Assembly (NCBI RefSeq): GCF_042660705.1
Contig: NZ_JBHSUQ010000001.1
DNA length: 64,000 nucleotides
From: Undibacterium_A arcticum
GTDB taxonomy: Bacteria > Pseudomonadota > Gammaproteobacteria > Burkholderiales > Burkholderiaceae_D
Direction: 5' to 3' (one strand)
In this document: positions 26,669 to 35,048 of the stretch, piece after piece
Position numbering within the stretch: position 1 is the stretch's first letter
Layout of the letters: every line of letters starts with the position of its first letter
Translations under genes and position numbers: made by a program
The notes under the pieces: generated by a model
The model's database searches: none
The model's input: only the letters and a program-made list of their open reading frames with translations
Told to the model about the DNA's origin: nothing

Positions 26669-27922
26669 ATGTTAGACACTACCATGCAAACCCCTTTCAC
26701 TGAGCCAGGTGAAGATGACCTCAACCGACTCAGACCACGTGGCTCAAATCAGATCGGGATGAGCCAGTTCAATGAGCGTGTCGTGTTACAGGCGATCCGC
26801 TTTCACGGCAGCATGCCGAAAGCAGATATTGCCAGGCTCACCAACCTCAGCACCCAAACGGTGTCACTGATCATCAACCGTCTCCTGGAAGAGGGGCTGG
26901 TGGCCAAACAGGCATCCCTGCGCGGCAAGGTCGGCCAGCCATCCGTGCCGATAGCGCTCAATCCCGACGGTGCTTATTCTATCGGCATCAAAATTGGCCG
27001 CCGCAGTCTGGATGTGTTGCTGGTGGACTTCGCCGGGCGGGTGCGTGAACGTTCTGCGTTGGCGTATGCATTCCCCGATCCCGACCTGCTGTTCGCTGAG
27101 ATCGCACTGCAACTCGACCGTATGCGCGCTCTCCTTGGACCAAAACGAGAATCGCGACTGAGTGGTATCGGGATTGCTGCACCTCTGGCGCTGGGAGGAT
27201 GGCAACAATTGCTCAGTATCGAGCCAGACTTAGCCGATAAGTGGAACCGGATCGATATCCGCGAACGGGTGCAAGCCATGACTGACTTGCCGGTAGAGTT
27301 CTCAAAAGACTCAGCAGCTGCCTGCGTGGCTGAATTAGTCGCTGGCAGGGGACGCAGCATCAAGAGCTTTCTCTATGTGTTCGTTGGCACGTTTATTGGT
27401 GGTGGCCTGGTCATTGACAGTCATCTGCGCAGCGGACGGCATGGCAATGCGGGGGCTGTAGGTTCCATCCCGCTAGGACTAGCCAGACGTGAGAAGGGTA
27501 CTTTGCCGGAGCAGTTGCTGAGTGACGCATCGCTGTTCAATCTGGAACAATTGTTCGGTGCCGCAGGTTTGGATGAGACTGCATCGGTGGATGCGCGGGC
27601 ACTGCAAGCACCGTGGCTGACGCATACGACCGCATGGCTGGACGACGCCGCGCGCGCCATCGCATTTGCGATCAATAGCGCAACCTGCCTGCTCGATCTG
27701 GATGGCGTGATTATCGATGGCTCTATCGATCGAGAATTACTCGATAAACTCATGCAGGAAGTTGAAACTTCATTGGATTACTATAGCTGGGAAGGTATTA
27801 CCCGCCCCGTTGTGTTGGCCGGTACCATCGGCTCGGATGCCAGAGCGATCGGCGGTGCTTTACTTCCGCTTTATGCGAACTTTGCACCCGATCGTGATCT
27901 GTTCCTGAAGTTGGACAAATAA
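26669..27922 (+). CDS. ROK-family transcriptional regulator
   Basis: This encodes 417 residues. An N-terminal winged helix-turn-helix (about 35-80: RFHGSMPKADIARLTNLSTQTVSLIINRLLEEGLV) is followed by a ROK sugar-kinase-like domain (GIKIGRRSLDVLLVDFAG, then VFVGTFIGGGLVIDSHL). The usual ROK zinc-binding cysteine cluster is not visible after HGNAGAVGSIPLG. Position at the end of the sugar operon points to an FrcR-like repressor responding to the sugar or its phosphate. The inverted repeat at 23137-23165 is a likely binding site. An ATG at 26684 is an alternative start. Confidence 0.88.
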   Translation: MLDTTMQTPFTEPGEDDLNRLRPRGSNQIGMSQFNERVVLQAIRFHGSMPKADIARLTNLSTQTVSLIINRLLEEGLVAKQASLRGKVGQPSVPIALNPDGAYSIGIKIGRRSLDVLLVDFAGRVRERSALAYAFPDPDLLFAEIALQLDRMRALLGPKRESRLSGIGIAAPLALGGWQQLLSIEPDLADKWNRIDIRERVQAMTDLPVEFSKDSAAACVAELVAGRGRSIKSFLYVFVGTFIGGGLVIDSHLRSGRHGNAGAVGSIPLGLARREKGTLPEQLLSDASLFNLEQLFGAAGLDETASVDARALQAPWLTHTTAWLDDAARAIAFAINSATCLLDLDGVIIDGSIDRELLDKLMQEVETSLDYYSWEGITRPVVLAGTIGSDARAIGGALLPLYANFAPDRDLFLKLDK

Positions 27923-27949
27923 ATCGATTGACGAAGGTTAATGGCGCCG

Positions 27950-27989
27950 CAATTTTCGAGCGGGGCCACTCAGAGCGCCAACGCTAACA
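27950..27989. repeat. Right copy of the 40-bp direct repeat flanking the sugar module
   Basis: It matches the copy at 19041-19080 at 34 of 40 positions in the same orientation. It starts 28 bases after the ROK regulator stop and abuts a minus-strand terminator hairpin. Confidence 0.6.
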
Positions 27990-28021
27990 AAAAAGCGCCG
28001 TCCATCAATGATCAACGGCGC
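27989..28021 (-). terminator. Rho-independent terminator of the zwf-pgl transcript
   Basis: Read on the minus strand, GCGCCGT (28021-28015) and ACGGCGC (28001-27995) form a 7-bp stem followed by six T (27994-27989). It lies about 170 bases beyond the pgl stop. The bases between pgl and the terminator hold no gene that I recognise. Confidence 0.7.
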
Positions 28022-28188
28022 CACAAAGTCTTACTCCCGGCTGTCAGAACATGTGCTGCCGACCTGCGGAGTAAATGCATTTCTCACACCGACAGCTGTC
28101 AGCCTGAAGTATTGCGGCATTGTGAATTGGTTCGCCAAAATGCTGCTATTGGCACCAGAGCTCGTCATTGCCGGTCGACGCCAAGGAG

Positions 28189-28875
28189 TTACGCCGGGCA
28201 CCAGAACGCGTCGACATCGCACTGCGCGCCCCGCAGCAAGGCGCCGATCGGCAGGTCGCTGTTGGTCGCCTTTTCCAACACCCTGCGCTTGTCGGTGCCG
28301 GTGATCAGCAGCCACAACCGTTCCGTATTGAGCAGGCGTGGCAGCGACAGCGAGATCCGGCTTTGCCGGGTCTGCGGATGGAGCGCGGCCAGGCAAGGTT
28401 GTTGGTTGTCCTCGGTCGGATGATGCGGGAACAGCGACGCAATATGGCCGTCGGTTCCCATGCCCAGCAGCACTGCACTGAACGCGTCGGGAAATTGCTG
28501 GTGCAAGCGCGTGCCGATCGCCTCAATCGCCACTTCCGGTGTGGCTGCGGCGTTTTTCAACGACACCAGCTCCCAGCGTTCGGCGGTGCGATTCGATTGC
28601 GCCAGGCAGCGCCGGAACAAGCCCTCGTTGCTCTGCGCATCGGCGTCAATGACCCAGCGTTCGTCGGTCGCGACCAGCCGGATCGGGTGTGGTCCGGCGT
28701 CGCGCTGCGCCAGTGCCTGATCCAGTTCGCGATACAGTGCGGCCGGCGTGGTGCCACCGGCCAGCGCGAAGCTGGCGCCGGCATGCGCCGGTGCGTTGTC
28801 GATCACGGCCAGCCATTGCGCCAGCAGTGCAGGTCGCAACGCGTCAAAATTTTCATATTCATGCAGACGCAGCAT
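28189..28875 (-). CDS. pgl: 6-phosphogluconolactonase
   Basis: This encodes 228 residues. FALAGGTTPAALYREL near the N-terminus and VLLGMGTDGHIASLFPHH in the middle are the phosphosugar-binding motifs of the NagB/Pgl fold, and RLVATDERWV is also typical. It hydrolyses 6-phosphogluconolactone to 6-phosphogluconate. It starts 3 bases after the zwf stop, so the two are translationally linked. The frame is intact and the length normal. Confidence 0.95.
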   Translation of the reverse strand: MLRLHEYENFDALRPALLAQWLAVIDNAPAHAGASFALAGGTTPAALYRELDQALAQRDAGPHPIRLVATDERWVIDADAQSNEGLFRRCLAQSNRTAERWELVSLKNAAATPEVAIEAIGTRLHQQFPDAFSAVLLGMGTDGHIASLFPHHPTEDNQQPCLAALHPQTRQSRISLSLPRLLNTERLWLLITGTDKRRVLEKATNSDLPIGALLRGAQCDVDAFWCPA

Positions 28876-28878
28876 GGT

Positions 28879-30351
28879 TTAATCCTCGACGTATTCTTCG
28901 CCCCAGGCCGAGCCGCATTGCGCCAGCAAATAACTGGCCGCGGCCGGGCCCCAGCTGCCGGAGATGTAGGATTTGAGTCCCTCGCTGTCGCCCTGCCAGG
29001 CGCTCAGGATCGGATCGATCCAGTCCCATGCGGCGCCCAGTTCATCGTCGCGCACGAACAGCGTCAGGTCGCCGTGCATCGCATCGAGCAGCAGGCGTTC
29101 GTAGGATTCGACCCGACGCGATGTGGACGCTTCTGCAAAATCCAGGTTGAGCGCAACGTCCGACAGCCGGATCCCTTCGCCCGGCTCCTTGGTCTTGAGG
29201 AACAGTTCGACGCTTTCTTCCGGCTGCAGCGAAATGACCAGGCGGTTCGAGCGCAGATTGCGCTGGTTGGTGCCGAAGATCGAATACGGAATCGGCTTGA
29301 AATTGATGGTGATCTCGGCGCTGCGGCTGGCCATCCGTTTGCCGGTGCGCAAGAAGAATGGCACGCCGGCCCAGCGCCAGTTGTCAATCTCGGCCCGGAT
29401 CGCGACGAAGGTTTCGGTGCGCGACGCCGCCGGCACGCCGGGTTCGGCCTGGTACGAGATCACCGGCTTGCCGTCGATCGCACCGGCCCGGTACTGGCCG
29501 CGCACGGTGTGCTTGCTGACTTCTTCCGGTGTGAACTTGTGCAGGCCGCGCAATACTTTCACTTTCTCATCACGGATCGCGTCCGGGTTGGCATTGACCG
29601 GTGGCTCCATCGCGACGATCGATAGCAACTGCAGCAGATGGTTTTGCACCATGTCGCGCAAGGCGCCGGTGTGGTCATAAAAGTCGCCGCGCGACTCGAC
29701 GCCGACCTGCTCCGAAATCGAGATCTGCACGTCCTGGATCCATTTGCGATTCCACAGCGGCTCGAGGAAGGAATTGGCAAAGCGTAATACCAGCAGATTC
29801 TGCACCATCTCCTTGCCGAGGTAATGGTCGATACGATAGATCTGCTTTTCCTTCAGATAGGTGCGCAGCGCGGCGTTGATCTCGCGCGCCGATTGCGCAT
29901 CGCGCCCCAGCGGCTTTTCCAGTACCACGCGGGCATTGTCGCCGACCAGCTCGTGCGCCGCCAGCTGCTGCACCACCGGGATGAACAGATCGGGGCCGGT
30001 CGCCAGATAGAACAGGGCGGCGTTGGCGCCGCTGGTGTCGATGCGTTGTTTCAGCGGTTCGAAATCGGCCGCTTCGCGCGCATCGATTTTGCAATAGCTG
30101 GTGAGCGCCAGGAACGCCTGCAAGGTGGCCGGCGTACTGCCGCCGCCATTCGCCGAGGAGCCTTCGATGCTGGCCGAAACGCTGGCCAACACGCGCTGCC
30201 GAAAATCGGCGTCGTCGAGCGCTTCGCGTGCGACGCCGATAAAGCTGAAATTGGCATCCAGCCGGCCGTTGACGAAGGCGCTATACAGGGCAGGGATGAT
30301 CTTGCGCTTCGCGAGATCGCCGGTGCCGCCGAACAAGACAAAAGTGGTCAT
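28879..30351 (-). CDS. zwf: Glucose-6-phosphate 1-dehydrogenase
   Basis: This encodes 490 residues. The nucleotide motif is GGTGDLAKRKIIPALY and the active-site signature is RIDHYLGKE. The later segment FFLRTGKRMASRSAEI is standard. It oxidises glucose-6-phosphate to 6-phosphogluconolactone, producing NAD(P)H. It is transcribed divergently from edd across a 203-base gap containing a HexR-type palindrome, and precedes pgl. The frame is intact. Confidence 0.97.
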   Translation of the reverse strand: MTTFVLFGGTGDLAKRKIIPALYSAFVNGRLDANFSFIGVAREALDDADFRQRVLASVSASIEGSSANGGGSTPATLQAFLALTSYCKIDAREAADFEPLKQRIDTSGANAALFYLATGPDLFIPVVQQLAAHELVGDNARVVLEKPLGRDAQSAREINAALRTYLKEKQIYRIDHYLGKEMVQNLLVLRFANSFLEPLWNRKWIQDVQISISEQVGVESRGDFYDHTGALRDMVQNHLLQLLSIVAMEPPVNANPDAIRDEKVKVLRGLHKFTPEEVSKHTVRGQYRAGAIDGKPVISYQAEPGVPAASRTETFVAIRAEIDNWRWAGVPFFLRTGKRMASRSAEITINFKPIPYSIFGTNQRNLRSNRLVISLQPEESVELFLKTKEPGEGIRLSDVALNLDFAEASTSRRVESYERLLLDAMHGDLTLFVRDDELGAAWDWIDPILSAWQGDSEGLKSYISGSWGPAAASYLLAQCGSAWGEEYVED

Positions 30352-30422
30352 GCTGACTCCGATGGAAGAGAATGTGTGGCGAATAATCCGTGCTGTCGAT
30401 TATGCCAGACTGCCTTCATAAA

Positions 30423-30437
30423 TGTAATTTAATTACA
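30423..30437. promoter_or_regulatory. HexR-type operator in the zwf-edd divergent promoter
   Basis: TGTAATTTAATTACA is a perfect 15-base palindrome. It differs only in its central bases from the published proteobacterial HexR consensus (TGTAATWWWATTACA form). HexR is an RpiR-family repressor released by 2-keto-3-deoxy-6-phosphogluconate. The site is 72 bases from the zwf start and 118 from the edd start, placed to control both. hexR itself is not in the window. Confidence 0.8.
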
Positions 30438-30554
30438 ATCAATGTCTATTTATTTCGTGATATTCACGTAACGACTTTAAATGAAAGTTTGCTACAAAAA
30501 GAGCGCGTTCCGTGCTATCTTTTTAGGCATCTGAACCAAGCGCCGGAACTTCCT

Positions 30555-32393
30555 ATGACCTTCATCAAGCAAGAAAAAATCCACCCTGTCGTCGCGCAGG
30601 TGACCCGCCGCATCAGCGAGCGCAGCCAGCCCTTGCGCGATGCCTATCTGGCCCGGCTGGAGCAGATGCGCGGGCGCGGTCCGCGCCGTGCCAGCCTGTC
30701 TTGCGCGAACCAGGCACACGCCAACGCCGCCGCCGAATCGCGCAGCAAGATCTGGCTGAATCAGGCGCAACGGCCCAACATCGGCATCGTCACTGCCTAC
30801 AATGATATGTTGTCAGCGCACCAACCGTATGCCACTTATCCTGACCAGATCAAGCAGGCGGCGCTGCGCCATGGTGGCACCGCCCAGGTAGCGGGCGGCG
30901 TGCCGGCGATGTGCGATGGCGTCACGCAAGGCCGGCCCGGCATGGAACTGTCCTTGTTCTCGCGCGACGTGATCGCCCAGGCGACCGCCATCGCGCTGTC
31001 GCACGACGCATTCGACGCCGCCTTGTGTCTCGGCATCTGCGACAAGATCGTGCCGGGCCTGCTGATCGGCGCACTCGCCTTCGGCCATTTGCCGGCGATC
31101 TTCGTGCCGGCCGGGCCGATGGGTTCCGGGCTGTCGAACAAGGACAAGGCGGCAGTGCGCGAGCGCTATGCGCAGGGCAGGGCCAGCAAGGAAGAATTGC
31201 TGCAATCGGAGAGCGCGGCCTATCACAGCGCCGGCACCTGTACTTTTTACGGCACCGCCAACAGCAACCAGATGCTGCTGGAAGCGATGGGCCTGCACCT
31301 GCCGGGCGCCTCCTTCGCGCATCCGAATACCGCGCTGCGCACCGCATTGACCGACTGCGCGGTGGAGCGCGTGCTGCAGCTGACCGAGCACGGCGGCGAC
31401 TACACGCCGATCGGTCATGTCGTCAATGAAAAGGCGATCGTCAATGCGCTGGTCTCGCTGCTGGCGACCGGCGGCTCGACCAATCACACGATGCACTGGG
31501 TCGCGGTGGCGCGCGCTGCCGGGATCGTGATCGACTGGCAGGACTTCGACGAGTTATCGGCGGTGATTCCGCTGCTGACGCGGGTCTACCCGAACGGCAG
31601 TGCCGACGTTAACGCGTTCGAAGACGCGGGCGGCCCGACGTTCGTGATCCGGGAACTGCTGGCGGGTGGGCTGATGCATGGCGATGTGAAGACCGTGTTT
31701 GGTGGCGCCGGGTTGAACGGGCATACCGCACGCCCGGCGTTGCAGGATGGCAGGGTGCAATGGCAAGCGCTACCACCGCAATCGACCGATACCAGCGTAG
31801 TGCGCAATGTGAGCGAGCCGTTTGCGCCGACCGGCGGACTGCGTCTGCTGCAGGGCAATCTCGGACGCGCGATCATCAAGGCGTCGGCGGTGCCAGAGGA
31901 CGCTTGGGTGATACGCGCGCCGGCCCGGGTGTTCGACTCGCAGGAGGCGCTGGTCGACGGCTACCAGGCCGGCCAGCTGAACATGGATTTTGTTGCAGTT
32001 GTGATCTATCAGGGTCCGCAGGCCAACGGCATGCCGGAGTTGCACCAGTTCACGCCGGTGCTGGGCAGCCTGATGTCGGCCGGCTACAAGGTCGCGCTGG
32101 TTACCGATGGCCGCATGTCGGGCGCCTCCGGCAAGGTGCCGGCGGCCCTGCACGTCAGCCCGGAAGCGGCGCAGGACGGCCCGCTGGCGCGTGTCAGGGA
32201 CGGCGACCTGATCGAACTGAATATCCACACCGGCGAGTTGGCTGCGCTGGTGCCAGCCGCGGAATGGGCTGCCCGCACGCCGCATCCGATGCGCGCAGAA
32301 TCGGCGCATGGCTACGGTCGCGACCTGTTCGTGGCGCAACGTCGCGTGGTGAGCACGCCGGAGCACGGCGCGTCCACCCTGTTTGTCGATTGA
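30555..32393 (+). CDS. edd: 6-phosphogluconate dehydratase
   Basis: This encodes 612 residues from the ATG at 30555; the open frame extends upstream to 30390, but that part lies in the promoter. It belongs to the IlvD/Edd iron-sulfur dehydratases: PAMCDGVTQGRPGMELSLFSRD, LCLGICDKIVPGLLIGAL and GRMSGASGKVPAALH are hallmarks. It converts 6-phosphogluconate to 2-keto-3-deoxy-6-phosphogluconate, the first dedicated Entner-Doudoroff step. The HexR box lies upstream. Confidence 0.96.
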   Translation: MTFIKQEKIHPVVAQVTRRISERSQPLRDAYLARLEQMRGRGPRRASLSCANQAHANAAAESRSKIWLNQAQRPNIGIVTAYNDMLSAHQPYATYPDQIKQAALRHGGTAQVAGGVPAMCDGVTQGRPGMELSLFSRDVIAQATAIALSHDAFDAALCLGICDKIVPGLLIGALAFGHLPAIFVPAGPMGSGLSNKDKAAVRERYAQGRASKEELLQSESAAYHSAGTCTFYGTANSNQMLLEAMGLHLPGASFAHPNTALRTALTDCAVERVLQLTEHGGDYTPIGHVVNEKAIVNALVSLLATGGSTNHTMHWVAVARAAGIVIDWQDFDELSAVIPLLTRVYPNGSADVNAFEDAGGPTFVIRELLAGGLMHGDVKTVFGGAGLNGHTARPALQDGRVQWQALPPQSTDTSVVRNVSEPFAPTGGLRLLQGNLGRAIIKASAVPEDAWVIRAPARVFDSQEALVDGYQAGQLNMDFVAVVIYQGPQANGMPELHQFTPVLGSLMSAGYKVALVTDGRMSGASGKVPAALHVSPEAAQDGPLARVRDGDLIELNIHTGELAALVPAAEWAARTPHPMRAESAHGYGRDLFVAQRRVVSTPEHGASTLFVD

Positions 32394-32405
32394 GCCGGTA
32401 GCGGC

Positions 32406-32468
32406 CATAATCAGCATAATCAGCATAATCAGCATAATCAGCATAATCAGCATAATCAGCAGAATCAG
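32406..32468. repeat. 9-bp minisatellite (CATAATCAG)n between edd and eda
   Basis: Six perfect tandem copies of CATAATCAG (32406-32459) are followed by one variant, CAGAATCAG, and a partial copy. It begins 12 bases after the edd stop and ends about 110 bases before the eda start. The 9-bp unit has no internal dyad, so the tract does not look like a terminator. Copy number could vary between strains. Confidence 0.95.
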
Positions 32469-32575
32469 CATCAGCGCCAATGATTCAGAACCAATATCCG
32501 TCTTTGTTTATCTACCGTGTGTGATCGTGCGGGTGGCGCGCCACTGCACCCCATATCTGAAGGAGTCGATTGAAT

Positions 32576-33235
32576 ATGATATACAACAAGCAAACCATCC
32601 TGCAGCAGCTGCAACAAGTGCGCGTGCTGCCGATCCTGGTCAGCGACGATGTCGACCAGGCCATCCGCTGCGTCTCTGCGCTGGCGGCGAACGGGCTGCC
32701 GGTGGTGGAAATCACCTTGCGCACGCCGAACGCGCTGACGGTGTTGAGCGAAGTCGTCAAGGCCTGCCCGGACGTGGTGGTCGGCGCCGGCACCATCCTG
32801 ACCGCGGCCCAGCTCGACGCGGTGCGCAACGCCGGCGCGCATTTTGGCATCAGCCCGGGCATCACGCCGGTGCTGGCACGCGCGGCGGGGGAATCGGGCC
32901 TGCCGTATTTTCCCGGCGTCGGCGGCGCCAGCGATCTGATGCTGGCGCTGGAACACGGTTTTAATGTGGTCAAGCTATTTCCGTCCGATGTGGTCGGCGG
33001 CGTCAAGATGGCGAAGGCGCTGGGCGGGCCGTTCCCCGATGTGCGCTTCTGCCTGACCGGCGGCGTCACGCTGGACGCCACGCCGCAGTTGCTGCAACAG
33101 GATAATGTGCTGTGCGTCGGCGGCTCCTGGATGTGTCCGGCCGGATTGATCGCGGCCAACGACTGGCAGGCGATCGGCCAGCTGGCGGCGCAGGCCAGTG
33201 CCGCTGGCAGGGTAAATACTGCCCCCAGTAAATAA
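32576..33235 (+). CDS. eda: 2-keto-3-deoxy-6-phosphogluconate aldolase
   Basis: This encodes 219 residues from the ATG at 32576; AAGGAG at 32560-32565 is well spaced for it and too close for the TTG at 32570. The catalytic residues are visible: VVEITLRTPNA (Glu) and NVVKLFPSDVVGG (Schiff-base Lys), with GAGTIL and GISPGITP. It splits KDPG to pyruvate and glyceraldehyde-3-phosphate and often also handles 4-hydroxy-2-oxoglutarate. It is in the same direction as edd with a tandem repeat between them. Confidence 0.96.
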   Translation: MIYNKQTILQQLQQVRVLPILVSDDVDQAIRCVSALAANGLPVVEITLRTPNALTVLSEVVKACPDVVVGAGTILTAAQLDAVRNAGAHFGISPGITPVLARAAGESGLPYFPGVGGASDLMLALEHGFNVVKLFPSDVVGGVKMAKALGGPFPDVRFCLTGGVTLDATPQLLQQDNVLCVGGSWMCPAGLIAANDWQAIGQLAAQASAAGRVNTAPSK

Positions 33236-33305
33236 TTAAATTCATTCGGGGCGCTTTAGATATAAGCGCATTCAGTACATAAAAACCTATACTCCCACAA
33301 AAATC

Positions 33306-34988
33306 ATGTCTTCCCACGCATCCGTTGCATCGCTCAACGCCTCTGCGCCATCCGAGCCGCCTTGCCTCAATACCGCCGTCAATCTGGTCTCGCAGACGCC
33401 GCTGTGGTCGACGCTGCAGCAGCGCGCGGCCGGCATTTCCACCATCAAGGAATTGTTCCGCGCCGATCCGCAGCGATTTCGACGCTTCTCGGTGTCGGCC
33501 TGCGGCATGCTGCTGGACTATTCAAAGCAGCGGATCGATGCCCCGGTGCTGTCGGAACTGCTGGCACTGGCGCGTCAGCAGCAGCTCGAAGCGCGGCGCG
33601 ATGCGATGCTGGCTGGCGCGGCGATCAATAGCACGGAAAACCGGGCAGTGTTGCACAGCGTCCTGCGTCTGCCGAAGGGCACGCGCTTTTTGCTGGACGG
33701 CGCAGACATTGCCGCCGATGTCCATGCAGTGCTGGCGCGGATGCGCAGTTTCAGCGACGCGGTGCGTGACGGCCGCTGGGTCGGCCATACCGGCAAGGCG
33801 ATTCGTACCATCGTCAACATCGGTATCGGTGGTTCCGACCTCGGCCCGCAGATGGCCTGCAGCGCCTTGGCGCCGTGGGCACAGCCAGGCCTGACGCTGC
33901 ATTTCGTGTCGAACGTCGACGGCCGCCATTTGGCCGACACGCTGCAACAGGCCGATCCGGAAACCACGCTGTTCGTGGTCGCGTCGAAGACCTTCACCAC
34001 CATGGAGACGCTGACCAACGCCGGCACCGCGCGCGCATGGATGCTCGGCCGCGGGTGCCCGCAGGCATCGATCTGCCAGCACTTCGTCGCGCTCAGCACC
34101 AATGTCGACGCGGCTCAGCAATTCGGCATCGCGCCGGAAAACGTATTTCCGTTCTGGAACTGGGCTGGTGGGCGCTATTCGCTGTGGAGCGCGATCGGCC
34201 TGTCGATCATGCTGTATGTCGGCGCCGACCGCTTCGAGGAAATGCTGGCCGGCGCGCACGCGATGGATCTGCATTTTGCGCAGGCGCCGCTGGAACAGAA
34301 CCTGCCCGTGCTGATGGCGCTGGTCGGCGTCTGGAATATCAATTTTCTGGGCCAGCAGGCACTCTCGATTGCACCCTACCACCAGCGCCTGCACCGGCTG
34401 CCGGCCTACCTGCAGCAGCTCGAGATGGAAAGCAACGGCAAGTCGGTTACCCGCGCCGGCCAGCGGGTCGACTATGCGACTGCGCCGATCCTGTTTGGCG
34501 AAGCCGGCACCAACGGCCAGCACGCGTATTTCCAGTGCCTGCATCAGGGCGCAGCGATCACGCCGACCGATTTCATCGCGGTGATCGAGGACGACAGCGG
34601 CCTGCCGCAACACAACCGCGCATTGCTGGCCAACTGCTTTGCGCAATCGAAGGCGATGGCGCATGGCAAGGATCTTGACCAGGTCCGTGCCGAACTGCCC
34701 GACGCGCCGGCATGGCTGTTGCCGCACCGCGTATTCGAAGGCAACCGTCCCAGCTCGACGCTGCTGCTCGACGCGCTGACGCCGCGTTCGCTCGGCGGCC
34801 TGATCGCGTTGTATGAGCACAAGGTATTCGTACAATCGGTGATCTGGGACATCAATGCGTTCGACCAGTGGGGCGTGGAGCTGGGCAAGTCGCTGGCGCT
34901 GCAGTTGATCAGCCTCGACCCAGACGCCGTCAACGAGGATTACGATAGCTCGACCCGCGGCCTGCTGCAGATACTGCAGAGCAAGTGA
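33306..34988 (+). CDS. pgi: Glucose-6-phosphate isomerase
   Basis: This encodes 560 residues, a normal length. The signature motifs are IGIGGSDLGPQMA, VASKTFTTMETLTN, FPFWNWAGGRYSLWSAIG and the C-terminal QWGVELGKSLA. It interconverts glucose-6-phosphate and fructose-6-phosphate, linking imported fructose phosphate to zwf and the Entner-Doudoroff route. AATAATTAAATTCAT at 33231-33245, overlapping the eda stop, is a degenerate match (10 of 15) to the HexR box. The frame is intact. Confidence 0.97.
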   Translation: MSSHASVASLNASAPSEPPCLNTAVNLVSQTPLWSTLQQRAAGISTIKELFRADPQRFRRFSVSACGMLLDYSKQRIDAPVLSELLALARQQQLEARRDAMLAGAAINSTENRAVLHSVLRLPKGTRFLLDGADIAADVHAVLARMRSFSDAVRDGRWVGHTGKAIRTIVNIGIGGSDLGPQMACSALAPWAQPGLTLHFVSNVDGRHLADTLQQADPETTLFVVASKTFTTMETLTNAGTARAWMLGRGCPQASICQHFVALSTNVDAAQQFGIAPENVFPFWNWAGGRYSLWSAIGLSIMLYVGADRFEEMLAGAHAMDLHFAQAPLEQNLPVLMALVGVWNINFLGQQALSIAPYHQRLHRLPAYLQQLEMESNGKSVTRAGQRVDYATAPILFGEAGTNGQHAYFQCLHQGAAITPTDFIAVIEDDSGLPQHNRALLANCFAQSKAMAHGKDLDQVRAELPDAPAWLLPHRVFEGNRPSSTLLLDALTPRSLGGLIALYEHKVFVQSVIWDINAFDQWGVELGKSLALQLISLDPDAVNEDYDSSTRGLLQILQSK

Positions 34989-35048
34989 GCCGCACCAGCG
35001 TTATTCGAGTACGATTCCATTTAAACGACTCAAGCAAAGTAGACCATC

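Noticed and set aside
28168..29625. Plus-strand open frame of 485 codons opposite pgl and zwf
   Set aside because: Pgl and Zwf on the minus strand have all expected motifs; this is their antisense shadow.
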